Assembly (NCBI RefSeq): GCF_963576615.1
Contig: NC_088709.1
Coordinates: forward strand, 16,691,264-16,755,263
Length of the DNA stretch: 64,000 nt
Reading direction: 5' to 3'
Source: Watersipora subatra
Lineage: Eukaryota; Bryozoa; Gymnolaemata; Cheilostomatida; Watersiporidae
This document shows positions 42,120 to 57,600 of this stretch, piece after piece. The position numbers and the translations under genes were made by a program. Numbering within the stretch: position 1 is the stretch's first letter; the number at the start of each line of letters is the position of its first letter. The notes below the pieces were generated by a model. That model saw nothing but the letters and a program-made list of their open reading frames with translations, did not search any database and was not told where the DNA came from.

Positions 42120-42680
42120 TGCCTGTAAAAATCATGTAAAAAAGTAGGACATTAAAACGTAATATACTTCAAAAACACAGATAATAACAATCAATTATTT
42201 AAACAAACTGGAGTATGTGGGGTTTTGCAAGACTACGATAAATCCAACAAAATCGAGATCCCGTCGAGATGAGGCCTTGAGCAACGCCTTGAGAAGGCGT
42301 TACCCAGTGATAGGACAAAAACGCTTCCAAATGTCGTAAAGCTCGCCTTCGTTTGTTGATACGTGTGATAACAATTGTTCAGCTATTTAAAAATCTAACA
42401 ATATTTAATGGATCCGAGGCTATTTATAAATTGTCCAAGTCGTCGTATTAAAAGTTCATAGCACGAGCCCCTATAAAAACTAGTCTATATCAATCGCCGT
42501 ACATGCGTTTGGCGTTCAAGTTATAATTCTTAGGTTACTTGTTTGGCAACCACCCTTACTTTACTTTCCTGGTGCTTGAAGACCTCGCGATGTGAGATAT
42601 CGTAGCGAACATTATTTGCTTTCTTGGAGACTTTATTGGCATCTATTTTCATGCTACCCTAGTTTTTGCTTATTCACACT
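42120..42680. promoter_or_regulatory. Divergent promoter region, oxidase / syntaxin B
   Basis: The 561 bp between two divergent start codons must hold both 5' UTRs and proximal promoters, unless upstream non-coding exons exist. A perfect 8-bp stem hairpin (AACGCCTT, GAG, AAGGCGTT) lies at 42283-42301. The region is richer in CG dinucleotides (about 42240-42610) than its surroundings. No TATA box is evident. Confidence 0.5.
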
Positions 42681-45600
42681 ATGGCAAAAGATAGGCTTGC
42701 TGGCCTAAAGCCGGTAAGACTTTGTCATCATTTTTTTAAACAGTATCGTTTTAAAAACAATGTATATTAATTTTGAAATGATATCGTTAGAATCCCTACA
42801 ATTTGTAATATAGATAAAGCTCTTAGAGCTGCTAATGTTCAATTTTGTGACTATTCAGTATGTTGAGTGTTCATTCTATACTCTTTTAGCTCATAACAAA
42901 GTGCGATAAAGAATCACGTATTAACATGAGGCCTTCAAACTAAGGATGCTATTTAAAATCACATAACAAATTGAGAGAGTGAGCTGTTTGTTTTGGATTA
43001 CCCGTGGACTGTTGCTTTTTAATTTGTTCACTATACCTCAACCTCAGTTTCATGATAAGAAAACTGTTTAGAGATACCAATCATATGTTCTGGAAGCAAG
43101 TAAAGGTTTTTTCTATATTTTACAGCACTACCAATATTTATAGCCTATGTATTGGTGAACTATTCTTCAAAATGGTATTCAAAATTTGACTAGAATAATC
43201 TGTTGGAAACCATTGTTATGAAAGCAGCCATATTGATATCTGTGTTGCGTTATTATCATTTCTTCTCGAGCAAATCTCCATATCTGACCCATAACCAATA
43301 CACACACTTCTTATGTTTTAGCTAGCTGGAGATGATGATATTATTCCGGATATATTTTCTCAAACAAATATAGTGGTCGAGGATGAGGAACATGAAATTG
43401 AGAAACTCTTTGATCAGGTGAGACTTCGTCGGATACTGCAAGTAAAGAATATAGGACTTTACAAACTTTTCATAATTTATATACTTGATGGTGGCACTGA
43501 ATTAATGGCTAGGTTATTTGCCTATTGCCAATCAAAATAAATTATTTCCTGCTATTGCCGACAGCATTCATGATGAAACGTCCGTTGCAAAACCAAAAGT
43601 TTTTGACAGACATTAGAGATGATTTGGTAGCTTGATAACATAATTTTGAATTTACCTAAAGAAATTTTTTTTAAAGTTATCTACTATTTTTAGACTATAC
43701 TAATCCAGTTTATCATGTTCTAGAGATCAACTGGTGTATTCATTATTTTAGGAGCACTGATCATAACTTTCATTTGCAGGCAGCTAACTGTTCTTTTGAT
43801 CAATAGCGACAACCAAAATACACTCATTCTGTTGTAGTTCTGGGTGCTTTTTAGGCGCCTGGTAAAGATATCTCACTTTTCAGAAACCATTTCATAAATC
43901 ATTTCATTAACCAACAAACCTCATGTTTTTGTGCAATATAGTACCTTTATAGTAGCTGCAGTTATGATTAGCAAAACGCTATGCTGGTTGTGTCATTGAA
44001 CTCCATGTCATGCAATAATGCATTTTGCTAGTAATCTATAGTTCATTAGACTCGCATTACATAAGGGAATGTAAAACCGCTACAAATCAGAACGCTTCTA
44101 TATAAAGCCTGGTTCACACTATATCGCTGTAGGTCCGCGCTTTCCTTTTGGCATTCATCGTCGATTATGTGAACCTTAAACTGATGGCATCGACGAAGCA
44201 ACGCGGACACATCACAAAAGTTTGCAGCTGCCGATATTTCGCCGAGCATCGATGACTGCCTTTCAAATGTGAACCATTTCGGCCATAGTAGTTCGCGGTC
44301 GCTGATAGGGTGATTTATTTATTTCCATTTATAATTGTTGCTGCTGGACTGGTATTTTCAGCCATGCGAAAACAAATAGCTTTTTTCGCGAAAATTTAAA
44401 AAAAATGATAATACTACGTCACGGAGTATTTCCTGATACAAACGCGAATGGGTTTGTGATAGTGCGAACACGGTTATCATCGATGATCACTGAAGTATTG
44501 TGGATCAACGTCGAGATACGGTGATATAGTGTGAACCAGCCTTAAGACGAGCCAGCCACGAGCGAGAGGCTTCTGGTGCACTATCAGTACAATTAGCTAA
44601 TCAGTTTCTGTTTGGTTCATATACCCTCTAGTTTCTTCATTATTTCTTACCTTTTCATTGTTTCATTGTTTGGCCCAGCTGACAAACAATCCATTATTGT
44701 TAGCAAAAGTTCGTACTTATGTTATTTCTCATGTTCTCATCACCTAATCATTAGGTAGAAGAGGTGCATGCTACCATAGCACAGATTGAAGAGAATGTAG
44801 CCAAAGTTAAATCAAAACATGGGGAGATCCTTGCCGACCCCAACAATGATAACAGTAAGTGATTTAGGATTTGAGTAAACAGACCCTCTTCATGAGTGGC
44901 TATTCCACCGCTGTTAGCACTCATAAGTACCCATCTGATTATAGTGGTCTGAGTCAATGTGTGGGTGCTTTTTGGTATCGCTTCAGTGTCATTGAGCATT
45001 TTTGTCCGCCTCAAGTAAACTTTTTGCCTTTTCGAAAGTTAAAAAATCATAAACTATCCAATGTGGTAATTATTTTTAAAGAAATTACAACAAACATTGA
45101 CATGCATTGCTCATTTGCTAACCACTCATTTGTGGGAAGAGGGTGGTGTGCTGTTTTGTACATCAAGCATTTGACAGTTCTCAAGTCTCGTATTTATGTA
45201 GTTGCAGTTCGCTCTGTCAGATTGACAACTTCGTTCATATTCCATTCATAGCGGTTTGTCCCGAACTTGATACAAGCCATTAGTGTATGATTATTCTTAT
45301 AATAGGGTAAAGGATATGTTACATTCATTTCAATTGGTTCTTTGATCATTCCGCCGGAGTAGCTTGTAAATGAACTCTCTTGAAATATGACCTACAACTA
45401 TGTGCATATCTGCAAGTGAAGAGTAACAATGTTGATTATTAGTAATAATAGTAATATCATTGTTTAGGACTCAAGGAAGAGCTGAGCGATTTGATGAGTG
45501 AGATTAAAAGGGGAGCCAATAAGACGCGAGCCTTTCTACAATGTAAGTCATTATCTTGGACAACTCTATATAGGAACAGGCCGAGCTCATGACTCCTTTC

Positions 45601-48600
45601 ACGAGGAACTTTAGGAAGCGGATGCAAGATTTTAATCTGAGACGAGATTAGTGCAGCAGTATGACAACTGTGAATCTATCTACGTCTAGCTAAACGATTC
45701 AAACATAATTTGTTTCATTACTTTTTCCATATGCCATTGGTTTTCTATTCAGTAAAATACATCAGGAAGTTGGTGAGCTTATTAGATTCCCTAAAGACTG
45801 GTTCACACTATATGTGCGTGGTCGTCTGTAATAACAATGTTTACATTATCACAAACCTATCCACGTTTACATCAGTGAAATGTCCACAGCACAGCTTTCT
45901 TATTATACAATACGGTCGCGGAAACGATAAAATATTAGTCCCACAGGGACTGTCATAAAAAACATGGATTAAGCATTCTGCAACGGCCAATCGTCATCGC
46001 CGAAGGGGTACACATGGTACAGGCTGTCGTGGATGCTTTGCGAACTATCAGGAAAGTTTGACAGCTGCAACCTTTCCCGACGTATCTTCATTGAATCGAC
46101 GATGCCATCGGTCTACGGTGCACATAGTCGACGAATAATCGCTGAGAGGACAACTCTGACATATAGTGTGAACCGGCCTTCACGGATGACATGATGGCAT
46201 AGCTTGTTTGGAGTCGAGGCTGTCAGCTTTGGTGTTTTGCTTTAAGCCAAGGCTCATAGCTTAGGGTCTGCAGTACACAAGATCTTCTGGCCATCGACAA
46301 AATGTAATCGATTTTCTAGAAGATCGACCTTGGTAAAATACTAAGATGCGATATTTGTCGATGTTCCAAAACAATTCAAAAGGTATATCATTTTTAAAAC
46401 AATCTCTGACATCTCATTCTGTACGTCGATAAACATTGAAGTAATAACTGTGGCAGCCATTGCTAATTCAAGGTCAGTAGCATAAATTGTATACTTTTTA
46501 TCTAGTTTTGTTGTTTACCAAGGAATCTTATTACTGGAATTTGTTGAACATAAATATTGCTTTGCAATGCTATGGTTGTTTTTGGCCAAACCAAACGTTC
46601 ATGTAGGACTTTCATCCTTGAATGATCTTGAAAGTTGTATACCAACTATCGTGTCAATCCAATTTTTATAAGCCCTATCAGTGTGATATCAGCTCATGGC
46701 TATATCTTTAGTGATCAGTGGCTATAGTTGCAATACTTTGGTCTTTAGGCAGCACAATTGTGTGACCCTTGAACTCATCACAAGAGCTCATCATCCTCAA
46801 CCTTACTAATACAGTTAACATCCATTAGTCTGTGTCTCAAATAGATCACACAAAGTCCACGACAGGTTTTCTTTCAATAAAACCTTTCGTCAAGCTGTTT
46901 AATTTAAAGAAGTACATAATTTCACAACAAAAACTGTGCAAAAACAACATTACTAAAAGGTTGTGGTATAGTAATCAAAAGTCGATCACACGGGTGAGCG
47001 TCGGTTACGAATTAATTAACCATTTTGTTGAGTTGCAATGTGACCCGGAGACAAAGAGGAAGCATGTATTTTTAATGGCGTGCTGGACTGTTTTCAGAAA
47101 TTTTTGAATATTACAATTTGTATCAAACCCAAGCTAAGACATGTATTGCGTAATGAGAACCTTCATGACAATATTGCGGGTACACTTAGTGATTGATTGT
47201 GCAGGATCAACCCGCATTAACTACTCACTGCGCGGGTGAATGTGAGTCATATTGGTTGACTAGTATTTTACTACTAGCACTAGTAGTGTCAGACCTATAG
47301 AGGCTATCAATCTATGGCAGATTTTATTAACGTTGCTCTATTAAGCTGAACATAGATTCTGTCAAATTCTCTTCCATCTGTTATTCATTAGTTGGTAATC
47401 TTTTTGAGAATGTCCTATCAGCTGGTAATCGAACCTTTCATATCTGGGCATTATTGGTCGTTTAGCTATTACGCATAAAACATGGTGGTGGATAAGGCAC
47501 TCATAACCCTGTCAGCTGATTACAGTTTCCACCTTGTAGCTGATTAGAGTCGTGCCAATTGAGGCATGGTGATAAATCACTGATTATCTATCCTATCCAC
47601 TCGGCTTATCTAAACTAGCAATCCTTTAAACTCAGGCTAGCTGCAGCCTAGCGAATATCTCCACTCAACACGCCCATAGCCTTGTAATTTGTGTGACCGA
47701 AAATATCTTTTCTTGTTCCTTGGAAGATGTACTCGTTTCCGTTTCCATGTAATCAGAGAAAATTGTATGAAGCCAAAACCATGCACTCAGGCTACACTTC
47801 AGGCTCATGCATTAAAAACATAGAGTGCACCCTACGGGTTACGACGTCCCTGCTTTACGGTAGTTTTGCCTTATGATGTACGACATGGTTTTTTGTCTCC
47901 TCCATACGGCATTATTTTGGCTGTACATCATCAATGAAGATATCTCTCGCAAATTGAATTGCGAGAAATATCGTCGTTGATATTTTTCGCATTTTCAGAG
48001 CGTGCCGGTGGTCGGCGCGCTCTGAGTATGTCAAGATAATGAAAATGCCGATATGCTATTTGCCCAAGTCACTCCTGCAATGCCCAAAAGAGATACGATG
48101 CCCACACTTTCTCAGTTCAGCGTTATTCATTATAAGTTTTAGTGAAAATGAAACAGGTAATAAATATTGAGGCGATGAGAAAATTAAAGTTTAGTTTAGT
48201 AAAATACATAATAATATAATGGAAGAACTTCATGCGATACGATACCGTACTATACATAATATTGTTACATGTTATTGCAGATCATAACCACTGAATACAC
48301 TAAAGTTACTCTTGGCAACTATAGTTACTAAGATTAATAGCCTATGTTAATGCTAATAGGCTTTTTTGTTATTAACTTTTAATATGTACAGTACGTATAT
48401 AAAATGTTGATGGTTTCACCAGGGGCTGTTTGCATTAGGTAATTGCTATGGGTTTCTATAACCCTCCATACGACATTTTTGCCTTGCGATACCACCAATA
48501 GAAAGAATTAATGTCGTATGGCTGGGTGCACTGCATCTTGGTTTTTTATCACTTATCCTACAGGATGAAATTATTCGCTGGATTTAATAATGCGCGAGTT

Positions 48601-51600
48601 CGCGTACAGTAAATTCCGTGAATTATTACGATCCGCGAATAATTGGTTTTATTTTTAACACAAGGGAAAATAACTACTACCTCAAATTAAAAATTAGCTG
48701 CTAGGCAGAGTTGGTAAACAGCTGAGTTCCAAACTCTTTTAAAATCATCACCGAGGCTCTGAGTTAAGTCCATTGCCAATGCATCACACTTCTTTACAAA
48801 ATTATTAAAGGTTGTCATAATTGTTCGGAATTTGGCACGGCATAATCATCGAAAAAATCCTCCTGCAGTTCTTTATGTTAAAAAAACTTATAACTTGCCA
48901 CAGTTTGTTGGTTCACCAAAAGCCTCCAAATCGATGAACATTCATGAAAACCTCTGGATGCAGCCAAAAATTTATAGCTTAGCATGATCGACATAAATTT
49001 CTTAGCTAAATAGAAACCTAAACACGTGGTATACGCATGTGTGAAGGTTTTACTCTATTGATAGCTGCTTTCACGGATTAATTTATTCGCGAATGTGTCC
49101 ATCCGCGAATAATTTAGTCTGCGAATATGCATGAAAAGACAATTTTCGCGAAGTTTAACTCCGCGAAGAATTTCATCCTGTAGGGTGTGTTTAAAATGGA
49201 CGTATTTTGTAATTTTGGATTTCTTAGAGTTAACAATTCAACAGTGTTCAGTAATTTTGTTTTTCGTTTTTTTATCAATCGTTGCCTATGGAATAAAAAT
49301 TTCAAAAAAAATTTTGTTGTTAGTTAAAATAGTCATATTCTTTTTAAAACGATTCCGTACATTGGACAGTGTTTTGAAAATATATTTTTCAAAGTATACA
49401 ATCGCTGTGGTTATGCTTCGCCATCATATTCATCTCCCAGATTTCCATCTCCCAGATTTCTATCTCCCAGATTTCCATCTCTCAGATTTCCATCTCCCAG
49501 ATCACTGTTGGGAGATGAACATCTTCCAACAAGTTTTTCATCTCCCAACTGTGATCTGTTTCATAGATAGCTATTATAAAAAGAAAGCACAAATTTTATA
49601 AAAAAAATTCAAAAGTTTTTTTGTCCAACGTCATGCGGGTTGTCAGAGCGTATAATATATATATCCTATGTACTAGTCTGCCAACACTAGCGATAGATTC
49701 AGAAGTTTGAATGTTTCAAATCGGCTGAGTAATAACACAATTATTTTTGTTATTGACATGTTTGGCTTGTTAACATTTCAAACAAAAACATTCATGTCTG
49801 TTAGAGGAGGTTATCTGCCTGTTTGTGTTGATGTTTTCACAAGTTAATCTTGCTGGCTCAGTACCACCCAGCTATATCTGTATATGCTGGGGTTGATTAA
49901 CAGCAGTAAAATACGTGCGTATGTATGATTGAACTTTAGGGCTATAATCTTTTACTAGTTTAGAAATTTGGGCTGGATGAGATTTTCTCTGACTACATTG
50001 TTGCGCATCCACAAGTACTTCGATAAAGGAAAGATAAACTTCTGAACGATATGAATTACCCTATAGGATGAAATATTTCGATGGATTTAATAATTCGCGA
50101 ATTCTCGTACAGTCCATTCCGCGAATTATTAAGATCCGCGAATAATTGGTTTTATTTTTAACACAAGGGAGAATAATTACTACCTCAAATTAAAAATTAG
50201 CTGCTTGGCAGAGTTAGTAAACATAGCTGAGTTCCAAACTCTTTTAAAATCATCGCCGGGGCTTTGAGTTAAGCCCATTGCCAATGCATCACACTTTGCA
50301 AAATTATTCAGGGTTGCCACAAGTTATTCGGAATTCGGCATGGCGTCATCATCGCAAAAATCTCTCCTGTAGGTCTATACATTGAAAAAACTCATAACTT
50401 ACCGCAACTTGTTGGTTCACCAGAGGCTCCAATCAATGAATATTCATGAAAACCTCGGGATGCAGCCAGATATTTATAGCTTAGCATGTTCGACATAGTT
50501 CTCCCAGCTAAATAGAAACCTAAACACGTGGTATACGCATGTGAAGGTTTTACTCTATTGCTAGCTGCTTTCACGGATTAATTTATTCGCGAATGTGTTC
50601 ATCCGCTAATAATTTGGTCCTCGAATATGCCTGGAAAGACAATTTTCGCGAAGTTAACTTTGCGACTAATTTCATCCTGTAGGGTATGACAATATCAAAT
50701 TTCCTGTATTCTAATCTAAATCAATAGAGCCCACTTTTTCATAGTATGTCTGTTAGGCTGTGTAAATATAAATGTACGTTTCTAATTTCTTTGGTGGCTT
50801 TCATCTAAACTTCAGATTGGATTAGATATGTTTGGGTTTAAAACTCTGTCTGGTTTCTGTGAACCAGCCTTTTAAACACCCAACTGCTGACTATCTTATC
50901 GATAATGATAGAAATGCCAGGCACCGCCATGCTTACCGCTATTATATTATATATTTGATAATAATCAATGGTAAATTAATATTAAAGGTTGACTTGCAAC
51001 AAAATTCACATTACAGTTATTTGGTATCAAAAGATTCACCATGTCCTACTCTGCTGTGTTAGGTGCAAAATATGTGGAAATGTGATTACAAGCTCTTAAA
51101 AGCTAAAAAACGAAAAGCTGCCGTAGATTGGAATCTGTTTATTTCTCTGACGTAGTCATGACAGTTTGGTTATTGTCTTGTCATGTGATGTTCTCACGTG
51201 AATTGAAAGGCCAATAAAAAGCTCAATATAAAACTTATCGTAGCACTAGTTTATGACAAACACTTCGGGTTTTACCGAAGACCCCGTATCAAATATAGAT
51301 GCTCGCTACTTTACAGTTTTATTTCGGCTTGATCTAATCGTCAAGTCCTAATCTGATCATGTTACCCAATACTTCGCAAATAATTTTTGCAGCACTTTTC
51401 GCTTATCACAGGTGACTAACAGGCTCGTCATGATTATCAGACAATGATATGTACTCCGTCAAGCTAAGGTTAAAAAGTTTAACGAATTTTTACGGTAAGT
51501 TATGAGATATCAGTGCTAAAAGTGACAGCATTACAATGACGATAAAACAGACGCGTAAGAACAATAGACCTGTTTTTATTGAATGCGTAAAGTATACTTG

Positions 51601-54600
51601 TGAAAATATTTCGACGAATGAGGTTGCATGAAAGTGTAAAGAGGAACCATCCTGTAACAACTACGTCCCATTTGAGCCGTTTTGGAAAGAGAATCCAAAC
51701 TACGGCGTCTCGTGTGGCTGCGATTAACTGTTCATTTTTTAGCTTTTAAGAGCTTGTAATCACATTTCCACATATTTGGAACCTACAACACAGCAGAGTA
51801 AGACATGGTGAATCTTTTCATATCAAATAACTGTAATGTGAATTTTGTTGCAAGTCAACCTTTAAAGGTTGCTTACTAACAACATTTTGCCATTTCAGAT
51901 AAATTGTTGATATTCCTGATAAACTGGATAGCAATAAAATTGTGACAAGAATTTTCAGTTTTAAGTTTTAAAATAACTTTAACAAAAGATGCATTTTTTC
52001 ATTTTTTTTATCACCAACTGCTAGATAATACATTGATATTATATTATTGATATTTTTATAACAGTTCTGATAACTCGGGCTGTTTGAAACTTTTGAAAAC
52101 TTTAAAACTGTTTTAAAAGTTGATAATTTAATGGTATTGCGGAGGAGTCAGGATAGTGAATTGAAGGTTGTAGTAACAGAAAGTTCATAAACTGAAATAT
52201 ATGATGGTGGATGTAGTATGTTGGTGTCACGGAATAGAAAGCGATGTTTGGCATAGGCCTATGTGCGGAGGGACAAGTACAAATATTCTGGGCATAATTT
52301 ACACAGGATTTTGAAACCTGCAACACAAATTCATAAACTAGCAAGTTTGTGATGAAGCAAAAAGGTTCAAGGATTTTGTGATGATATGGGTGGAAGTGTG
52401 TAACAATTGTATAACAATACAAATGAACAATAGCAGGCTATTCTATACTGTTAGCATATGAACGATATGAAATGGCCTGTCAGTATTGTAGATTGATGAG
52501 AGATCATGTGTTGTTATTTGGAGTATAAAAATAGCTATAATATAAGTTACCTACGTAGTACCTGTGTAAGATAATCTCTCAGGATGCAAGCCTATTGCAG
52601 ACATTTGGTTTTTGTTGTAAAAATGAGTCAATGTATTTATAGACCAGGAACTTGCTCTGCGCATGTGATAATCTGACGCATTTGTATAGTCAGTTTGTCA
52701 TGTTGGATAACTCCTGGCAACTGCTGTTCTTTAATTAGGTGACAATACAGGACCTTCAGGGTAAGACCAAATCTTTAAGTTTCATGCTTTCATCAATCAC
52801 TGTTTCCATTGTACGGATAATGCGGGTTTGGAGTTGTGTGCACGTTGAGTTACTGCGCGATAAATGTTTCAATGCATGTCGCGGATAAACGTGGGCACTT
52901 TGTTAAAAATGATGATGAATTCTACGCCAGTGGAACTGCTCAAATCGAAATAGGAACGACTGAAGTGTGGAAATGTTTAAAATGGAATAGCTTGCACAGC
53001 ATTTTTTTGCGCATCATTCACAAGCATCATTTCCATCTTTCGCAAGCATTAAAAATTCGGTATAAATTTCTGAGTAACAAAACTTGCTTGACTTGTGGGT
53101 TGCAGCCGTTTCCTTCATCCAGATGACACAGACTTGGGGATTAACCATGTCATGGAAACAATGCATAAGTTATGTTTATGGAGACAGTTGATGAATGCTC
53201 TCTTTTGCATGATATGCGTCAATCATCTTGAGTTGCTTCTAGTGAATTGATTTGATTTTTCACTATAGCTAGAAAGAACACTCCAAGATAACTAGTTTTT
53301 ACGCCTACAACAAAAATCTAGCAGGATTCTGACCACTATTAAATTTTATTGAGTCGCGTGATTGTAAGTTATTTTTGCCATAAAGCCTAAGAATTGCAGA
53401 GCTTAATATACCACAGTTTGATTTTATTGTAGTAGGCCTAACGTAACATTGCTTTTTATTAAATTTCTTTCAAACACCAGTACTTTTAAACACCAATACT
53501 TTTGATTGCAATTATGTAGAGCACTGGCCTGCATTCTTTAATAGACTTACCTATATTGGTCGTGGCCAATAGTGTTAATTCCCCCATCATTTTGTGATCA
53601 ATTAGGTTTTTGCTTTATTACCTTCACTCTGTACCACCCAGACCAGACAATATACGTACATATCGAATGATTCCTCAGAAGATTTTCTATTCTTTAAAAA
53701 CATTAAAAACAAAAACTTATCCCAACAGTCTCTTAGGGCGGAGTGAAAAACTCCAAAAAAATTTTGCTTCAAAAGTTTGTGAAACCGGAGTTTTTTGGAG
53801 CAAAATTTGGAGTCAATCTCTGAGGCCAATTCCTCAGTGAAAATTGTGAAAAGATGAAAAGATTCAGTGAAAAGATTCTCAGCTTTCTAATGATGTGCAA
53901 TATGCATGGCTTAAATAGCTTATGCAGTAAGTCTATTTGAAGTTAGTCCAGTTTTTACTAAACAGACTAGGCAACAAAATGTGTTAATGTGTTAATATTG
54001 ATGTGTTAATGTGTTAATATTCATGTGTTAATGTGTTAATATTGATGTGTTAATATTGATGTGTTAATGTGTTAATATTGATGTGTTAATATTGATGTGT
54101 TAATGTGTTAATATTGATGTATTAATGTATTAATATTGATGTGTTAATGTGTTAATATTGATGTGTTAATGTGTTAATATTGATGTATTAATGTATTAAT
54201 ATTGATGTGTTAATGTGTTAATATTGATGTGTTAATGTGTTAATATTGATGTGTTAATATTTTTTGGCTTTGCTTGTGTAACTTGAAGAGCAAGGTCAAA
54301 TCACTCAGAATTCACAAATTTATTTCACTGTTACTTGCAATACAAAATGTATATATTGTTAGTCTCTCGATATACTTTACCTATACTTGCTGCTGGACAG
54401 CTTCTGGTAGTAAGTTAATGTAATATCACAAATGGTTTTGTGAATTGCTAATCAAATCATTGCATATTCATAAAGAGGCAGACAATAATGATAAATGCTT
54501 AAAATTAGATTATTTGAACCTGAATTATCAGCGATCACCAGAGTATATAAAACATAATGGCCTGCAGGTTGAAGAGCTCATATTGCTATTACCGTAAAAC

Positions 54601-57600
54601 CTCCATTTGAATGCCGTGATGCTCTATCTTTCGAACCTTCTATAGTGGTGGTCTAATAGAGGTGGCGTTAAATTAGAGGTTTTACGGTAACTGATTGAAG
54701 TCTTAGTCCCAGGTAAAACATCGGACTGTGATGAAAAGAAGGACATGGAATCTCAGGATGTATATTAGCATGTTACCGTGTCACCAGCACTTTTGGTGCA
54801 CTTTCTTTATTTTTCTCCGAACTAATAGTAAGGATAAAAAACTGTAAAACATGAGTAATTTTAAATATAAATTTTATTATTTCTGTGTAGAATTACTATA
54901 AAATATGACCAACTTGTGGTTTGTTGGGATTGAATGGGTAGTGAATTGGCTGTCACATCTGTGAGTTTCACTCTCGTTGCTATGGTTTTATGTTGCTTCC
55001 ACATGTTGATAATTTAAGTTGTGGATTATGGGTATTGTTGTTGTCAGCCAATCATACATACCTCTCAAATGGTGCATGTCAGAGTTGTTAAGAAATAGAT
55101 AGCAAATCTTTCGTATCATGACAACAGTTGTAGTCTAGCGGCAATGCATCTCGATTCTATTGAAATCTAAGGGAGATAACTCCAAGCCTTTTATCCACCA
55201 CGTGTGCGTATTAGCTGCACTTATGTGTCAGCAAGAATCTATTAGCTGTTTTTTTTTGCCAACATTGAGTTGATTTTCTGATCGACCGATCTCGCTAAAT
55301 TATAATATTCTGATGTCTTGCTCGTTGATTCTTGGCACAGCATCAGCTCAACCCTCGCTAGAAATATCTCTATGGTGTCTCACTCTGAGTTTTTATCAAT
55401 ATCAAAGTGATAATTGTAGCGGCCATGCCAAGGTTGGGTTGGATTGCAAACTTACAATAGTGTACAGTCTTGTTTAAATTTTTTTGCGTTGCCATGACAG
55501 CTTTTTAGGGAATTTTAGCTTGATCTTTAAACGCCGACTTTCTTCCATGAACAACATTTTCTCATTTTCTGGTTTGATACGTAACATTATGTAGCAACAA
55601 TTGTATTGGCCCAGTTTTGATAAGCTTTTATCGGTGTGATGTCAACTATTGGCTGTGTTTGTAGCAATTTTTTAATGCATTGATTACGATGTATTCAATG
55701 CAAACTTGACAAATCTTGTCAAGTTTGTGTCATTGTTGTGGCATTCAGCAAGGTGCACATATACAGCTCTGTGCAGCGTGTAAGGTGCACTGATACATCT
55801 CTGTGCAGCGTGTAAGGTGCACATATACATCTCTGTGCAGCGTGTAAGGTGCACATATACAGCTCTGAGCAGCGTGTAAGGTGCACATATACAGCTTTGT
55901 GCAGTGTGTAAGGTGCACATATACGGCTCTGTGCAGTGTGTAAGGTGCACATATACAGCTCTGTGCAGTGTGTAAGGTGCACATATACAGCTCTGTGCAG
56001 TGTGTAAGGTGTACATATACAGCTCTGTGCAGTGTGTAAGGTGCACATATACAGCTTTGTGCAGTGTGTAAGGTGCACATATACGGCTCTGTGCAGTGTG
56101 TAAGGTGTACATATACAACTGTAGAGATATAGTGCTTTCTTTATGCTGCGCTTTACATTGTTATATAGCTAGAGTTCCATAATATATTTCTGTTATAATC
56201 CTATGAAATTTTGTACAAATATCTCAAAATAATGACTTCTCTCTCTTGTTCTGACAGCAATGAAAAAAGAGCTGGAAGATGAAGACAGTGCTAACGCTCC
56301 GAATAACTTCTACAGAATTCGCCAAACTCAGGTATATGCGAGCCCTCGTCAGTGTTGGTAACGCGCTACTAACCCACTATCTGGAGCTGTCATGCATCAC
56401 ATAGTTGTGTTCGATATTATGAGGGTTTGAAGAGTCATTCTGAGTCATGCTAGTTATCTTCTGAGTTGCCGGGAGGCAATGGGTTCTCTTCCTCTTATGT
56501 GACGTGCCGGCCTGTGATTGAATTGGCTGTTTTCTAATCATAATGTTTGGATGCCAGCTAGTATTATATGGCACAGTTAATAGAAGTGGGAAGCCTGGGT
56601 AGAGTCTAAAACCTTTTTATGAGAATATCCTGTGTTGGGTAAAGTAAATATCACAAACTGCTAAGCTCAGTGTCCAGAGATGCCAGTCAATGCTGATCGT
56701 TTGGCTACGGCATACTTACTCACTGTCAGCTATCTCTGCTAGAATCGTTTGTAGGACCTTGAGCCTTGGGGCTAGTGAACAATCATAATATTTAAACTAA
56801 AGCAGTTTAATGTTGCAACTTACAACACAGTTATCACACAATTCTGTGAGAATCATCGGGTAAACTACGGTGATCCACAGATCGTTAAACTTTTAATTTT
56901 TCATTGAATCACAGTCTGTGTGTTGGCCTAAACTCAGACTATACGGCGTTTCATCTTGGACTATATGATGTCTAAAGTACTTCCTTATTTCTAGCATTAC
57001 TGTGTTGCTGTTTCAATGTTCCCCTCGCTTGTTATCGCCCAATAATTGCTAACTATGGCCGAGGAGATGTTAGTCATAGATAGGCAAACAGGAAGCACCT
57101 ATTCTAAAGCTTGAAGCAAACATCTCCTCCGCTCTCTGGATTACTAGTCACAAGTTCATACCCGAGCTGTTTAGAAGAATCTCTGGAACATTAGCAAACA
57201 CTTACATATGAGGTCATCTTACAAAGACATGTAGTTATCCCTCCCTCTACCTTTGCAATCACTGAGTTGGTAAAGTCCTAATCCATCCATAATTTGCTAT
57301 CATTCAGCGTATCAGGCGCTTCTTGGAATAGACTGTGTAGCTCATATGAGCTGTTGGAGAGAATGGGGAGTGGATACATCATACCATACCTAGTGATGTA
57401 GGTGAAAACATGCTATAGTGGCACTAACCATTGTCAGGTAAATATATGATTATATGACATCATAATGAACCATCTCTTATGTACTCTCTTATGTACATCT
57501 CTTAGAACCACCTGCTTATCTACTTATGCAACAACAGGTATAGCGGTAGGAGGCAGTCTTTGTTGAGTCTTGCTGAGCCTTCTTTACTGCTCGACTGAAG

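Noticed and set aside
44871-45251. 126-codon plus-strand open frame, the longest non-repetitive one.
   Set aside because: It lies wholly within syntaxin B intron 3, lacks an ATG at its start and shows no domain. Probably chance.
55684-56118. Cys-rich repeat peptide on the minus strand.
   Set aside because: By-product of the 32-bp array in a syntaxin B intron.
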